Shown here one piece after another: positions 3,745 through 5,212 of a DNA stretch of 5,212 nt (its first letter is position 1; every line of letters begins with the position of its first letter). The notes under the pieces are model-generated. The model made no database searches and was not told where the DNA came from. It worked only from the letters and a program-made list of their open reading frames with translations. Made by a program: the position numbers and the translations under genes. Origin of the DNA: Burkholderiales bacterium (GTDB taxonomy: Bacteria; Pseudomonadota; Gammaproteobacteria; Burkholderiales; Burkholderiaceae_D). The stretch covers positions 1 through 5,212 of the forward strand of contig JAGWUK010000274.1 of NCBI GenBank assembly GCA_028868455.1, read 5' to 3'.

Positions 3745-5024
3745 GTATTTTGGGCGGCGGCAGCGCCTACACGCCGGGCTTATTACAGGCACTGATTGCC
3801 CATGCGGCAGAATTACCGCTGAAAACGATCAGGCTGTATGACATCGATGCAGAAAGACTCGCCATCGTTGCGCGCCTGACGTCGGCAATGGCGCGTCAGT
3901 CCGGCATCCTGACGATTGAGGCCGTCACGACATTGGAGGCGGCAATTCAGGGTGCCGATATGATTCTCAACTCCACCCGCCCCGGCGGACTGGAAGCCAG
4001 ACGCATTGACGAAACTTTGCCACTGGAATTCGATATTCCCGGTCAGGAAACCGTAGGCCCCGGCGGCTTTTTTTATGCCATGCGCTCGGTACCGCAAGCA
4101 CTGCAAGTAGCGCGTCTGATGCAGACGCTTGCGCCACAAGCCATGCTGTTAAATTACACCAATCCCAGCAATATCGTGACGCAGGCGCTGGCCGATCACG
4201 GCGCCAATGTGATCGGCATGTGCGACCAGTCGGACGAAGATCTGCAGGCGCTGACCCATGCGCTGCAATTGCCGCCAAACTATGATTTTGTCTGCAACGG
4301 TTTAAACCATGCGACCTGGTATACAAACATGCGTCTGGACGGCAAATCGCTGGCCGAGTTAGCGCCTGCAATAACGGCGTTCAGCGATCTGCAAGCCCCG
4401 ACCGAATTTGATGAAGAACATCGGCTGCGCTTTGTGTTTTCACAGGCAATGGCACGCGACAATCCGGGCTTTTGGCCTAATTCTTACCTGCCGTATTATT
4501 TGTACCCGTATTCGTTTGTCGAACAGGCAAAACGCGTCGGGCCGCGCAGCGACGTGGTTGCAGCCTCATTGCCAGCATACTATGCGCACTTTGCCGAAGA
4601 GGCGGCAAAGGACGTGCCGCAACTGCGCCTGTATCGCGGCTCTGCCGGGTTTGGCGATCTGGCCGTCAGCGTGATCCGCGCACTGGCGTCCGACACGCCG
4701 GTAGCACTGGTATTGAATCTGCCAAATCACGGCGCCACATCAGCGTTTGCCGACGACACCGTGATCGAGACACGGGTCATGCTGTCACGCAGCGGCATAC
4801 AACGACTGCCGGCACCGCCCTTGCCGCCATCCTTCCATGCACTGGCAGCGCAGCTGGAAAATTATCAACGCCTCAGCGCCACAGCAACGGTCAATGGCGA
4901 CCAGCAAAGCCTGATTGCCGCACTGGCAGCAAATCCGATGATCACGTCGCCAGCGATCGCAGCCGCCATGCTGGAACGCGCGCGAGAGCGCTATGGCAAG
5001 CTGCTGCCTGGCATACCAGCGTAG
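3732..5024 (+). CDS. Glycoside hydrolase family 4 (6-phospho-glucosidase-like, NAD+ and Mn2+ dependent)
   Basis: GH4 enzymes cleave glycosides, often 6-phosphorylated disaccharides, in the cytoplasm by a redox elimination-addition mechanism using NAD+ and a divalent metal. The 430 residues match the family length. The Rossmann motif GGGSAYTP is at 8-15, STRPGG at 81-86, RRIDE at 90-94, GQETVGPGG at 104-112, and NYTNP at 141-145. Expected metal ligands are C164 in GMCDQ and H193 in GLNHATWY; tyrosine-rich YLPYYLY follows at 252-258, and GFGDLAVSVIRAL and NLPNHGA lie later. The Cys-Asp pair differs from the Cys-Asn typical of 6-phospho-beta-glucosidases, so anomer and substrate remain open. The ATG at 3732 has AAGGA 6 nt upstream inside the kinase gene. 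Overlap with the kinase and an 11-nt gap to the deacetylase gene indicate one operon. E. coli ChbF, which acts with a deacetylase on chitobiose phosphate, is a useful parallel. Confidence 0.88.
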   Translation: MQTLSILGGGSAYTPGLLQALIAHAAELPLKTIRLYDIDAERLAIVARLTSAMARQSGILTIEAVTTLEAAIQGADMILNSTRPGGLEARRIDETLPLEFDIPGQETVGPGGFFYAMRSVPQALQVARLMQTLAPQAMLLNYTNPSNIVTQALADHGANVIGMCDQSDEDLQALTHALQLPPNYDFVCNGLNHATWYTNMRLDGKSLAELAPAITAFSDLQAPTEFDEEHRLRFVFSQAMARDNPGFWPNSYLPYYLYPYSFVEQAKRVGPRSDVVAASLPAYYAHFAEEAAKDVPQLRLYRGSAGFGDLAVSVIRALASDTPVALVLNLPNHGATSAFADDTVIETRVMLSRSGIQRLPAPPLPPSFHALAAQLENYQRLSATATVNGDQQSLIAALAANPMITSPAIAAAMLERARERYGKLLPGIPA

Positions 5025-5035
5025 TTGGCCGGCAT

Positions 5036-5212
5036 ATGAAATCCCATCCTTTACTTGATCTGACAGACTGGGATACCTATGAACGCGTGGTCATCCTGTC
5101 GCCGCATCTGGACGATGCGGCATTGAGTTGCGGCGGCTTGCTGCATGCATTGCGTGATCGCGTTTCCACGCTGGTGGTCAGCATCTGCTGCGGCACACCT
5201 CAGGCCACCAGC
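5036..5212 (+). CDS. PIG-L/LmbE-type N-deacetylase, N-terminal part (cut by window edge)
   Basis: PIG-L family enzymes are zinc-dependent deacetylases that remove acetyl from N-acetylglucosamine-type groups. The first 59 residues are visible. The diagnostic motif is LSPHLDDAALSCGG at 21-34: H24 and D27 fit the zinc ligands and D26 the general base of the HPDD motif, although the residue after DD is Ala where Glu is common. The distal histidine ligand lies beyond the window. The ATG at 5036 is 11 nt after the GH4 stop codon and has only a weak GG-rich ribosome site, consistent with coupled translation in the operon. With a sugar kinase and GH4 upstream, a role in deacetylating an amino-sugar glycoside before or after cleavage is plausible. 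Proteins with this motif also occur in polysaccharide and small-thiol synthesis, so the substrate is not settled. Confidence 0.8.
   Translation, partial: MKSHPLLDLTDWDTYERVVILSPHLDDAALSCGGLLHALRDRVSTLVVSICCGTPQATS

Noticed and set aside
3813..4674. Minus-strand and out-of-frame ORFs inside the GH4 gene
   Set aside because: They are shadows of the GH4 reading frame, which carries the full motif series.

Overview
The window looks like chromosomal DNA of a betaproteobacterium. The moderate-to-high GC content, the codon use and the type of each protein suggest Burkholderiales, perhaps Oxalobacteraceae, but there is no rRNA or other marker to settle this. It holds two divergent gene blocks separated by a 529-bp AT-richer region. 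No tRNA, rRNA, insertion sequence or CRISPR array was seen.

Left block, all on the minus strand, read from high to low coordinates: a MarR-family regulator (1869-2339), an EctA-type L-2,4-diaminobutyrate acetyltransferase (1251-1784, TTG start preferred), an OtsB-type trehalose-6-phosphate phosphatase (329-1147), and the first 42 codons of queG, epoxyqueuosine reductase (1-127, cut by the window edge). ectA and otsB belong to two different compatible-solute pathways, ectoine and trehalose. Their usual partners ectB, ectC and otsA are absent from the window, and the gaps are too short to hide them. The MarR protein is a natural candidate regulator, since MarR-type EctR proteins control ectoine genes in other bacteria. 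The OtsB copy has substitutions at two HAD motif positions (Asp-Phe-Glu in motif I, Ala in motif II), so its activity is not certain.

Right block, plus strand: a PfkB-family sugar kinase (2869-3744), a family 4 glycoside hydrolase (3732-5024, overlapping the kinase by 13 nt) and the start of a PIG-L/LmbE-type deacetylase (5036 to the window end). The tight packing indicates one operon. Kinase, NAD/Mn-dependent glycosidase and N-deacetylase together suggest cytoplasmic breakdown of an N-acetylamino-sugar glycoside, such as a chitobiose-like compound taken up without a PTS. The substrate is inferred and not shown by the sequence.

The central region (2340-2868) contains plausible minus-strand promoters, two AT-rich inverted repeats, a strong hairpin or two-turn operator at 2665-2692, and a 30-codon upstream ORF (2780-2872) whose stop overlaps the kinase start as ATGA. 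The kinase start has no Shine-Dalgarno sequence of its own, so translational coupling is plausible.
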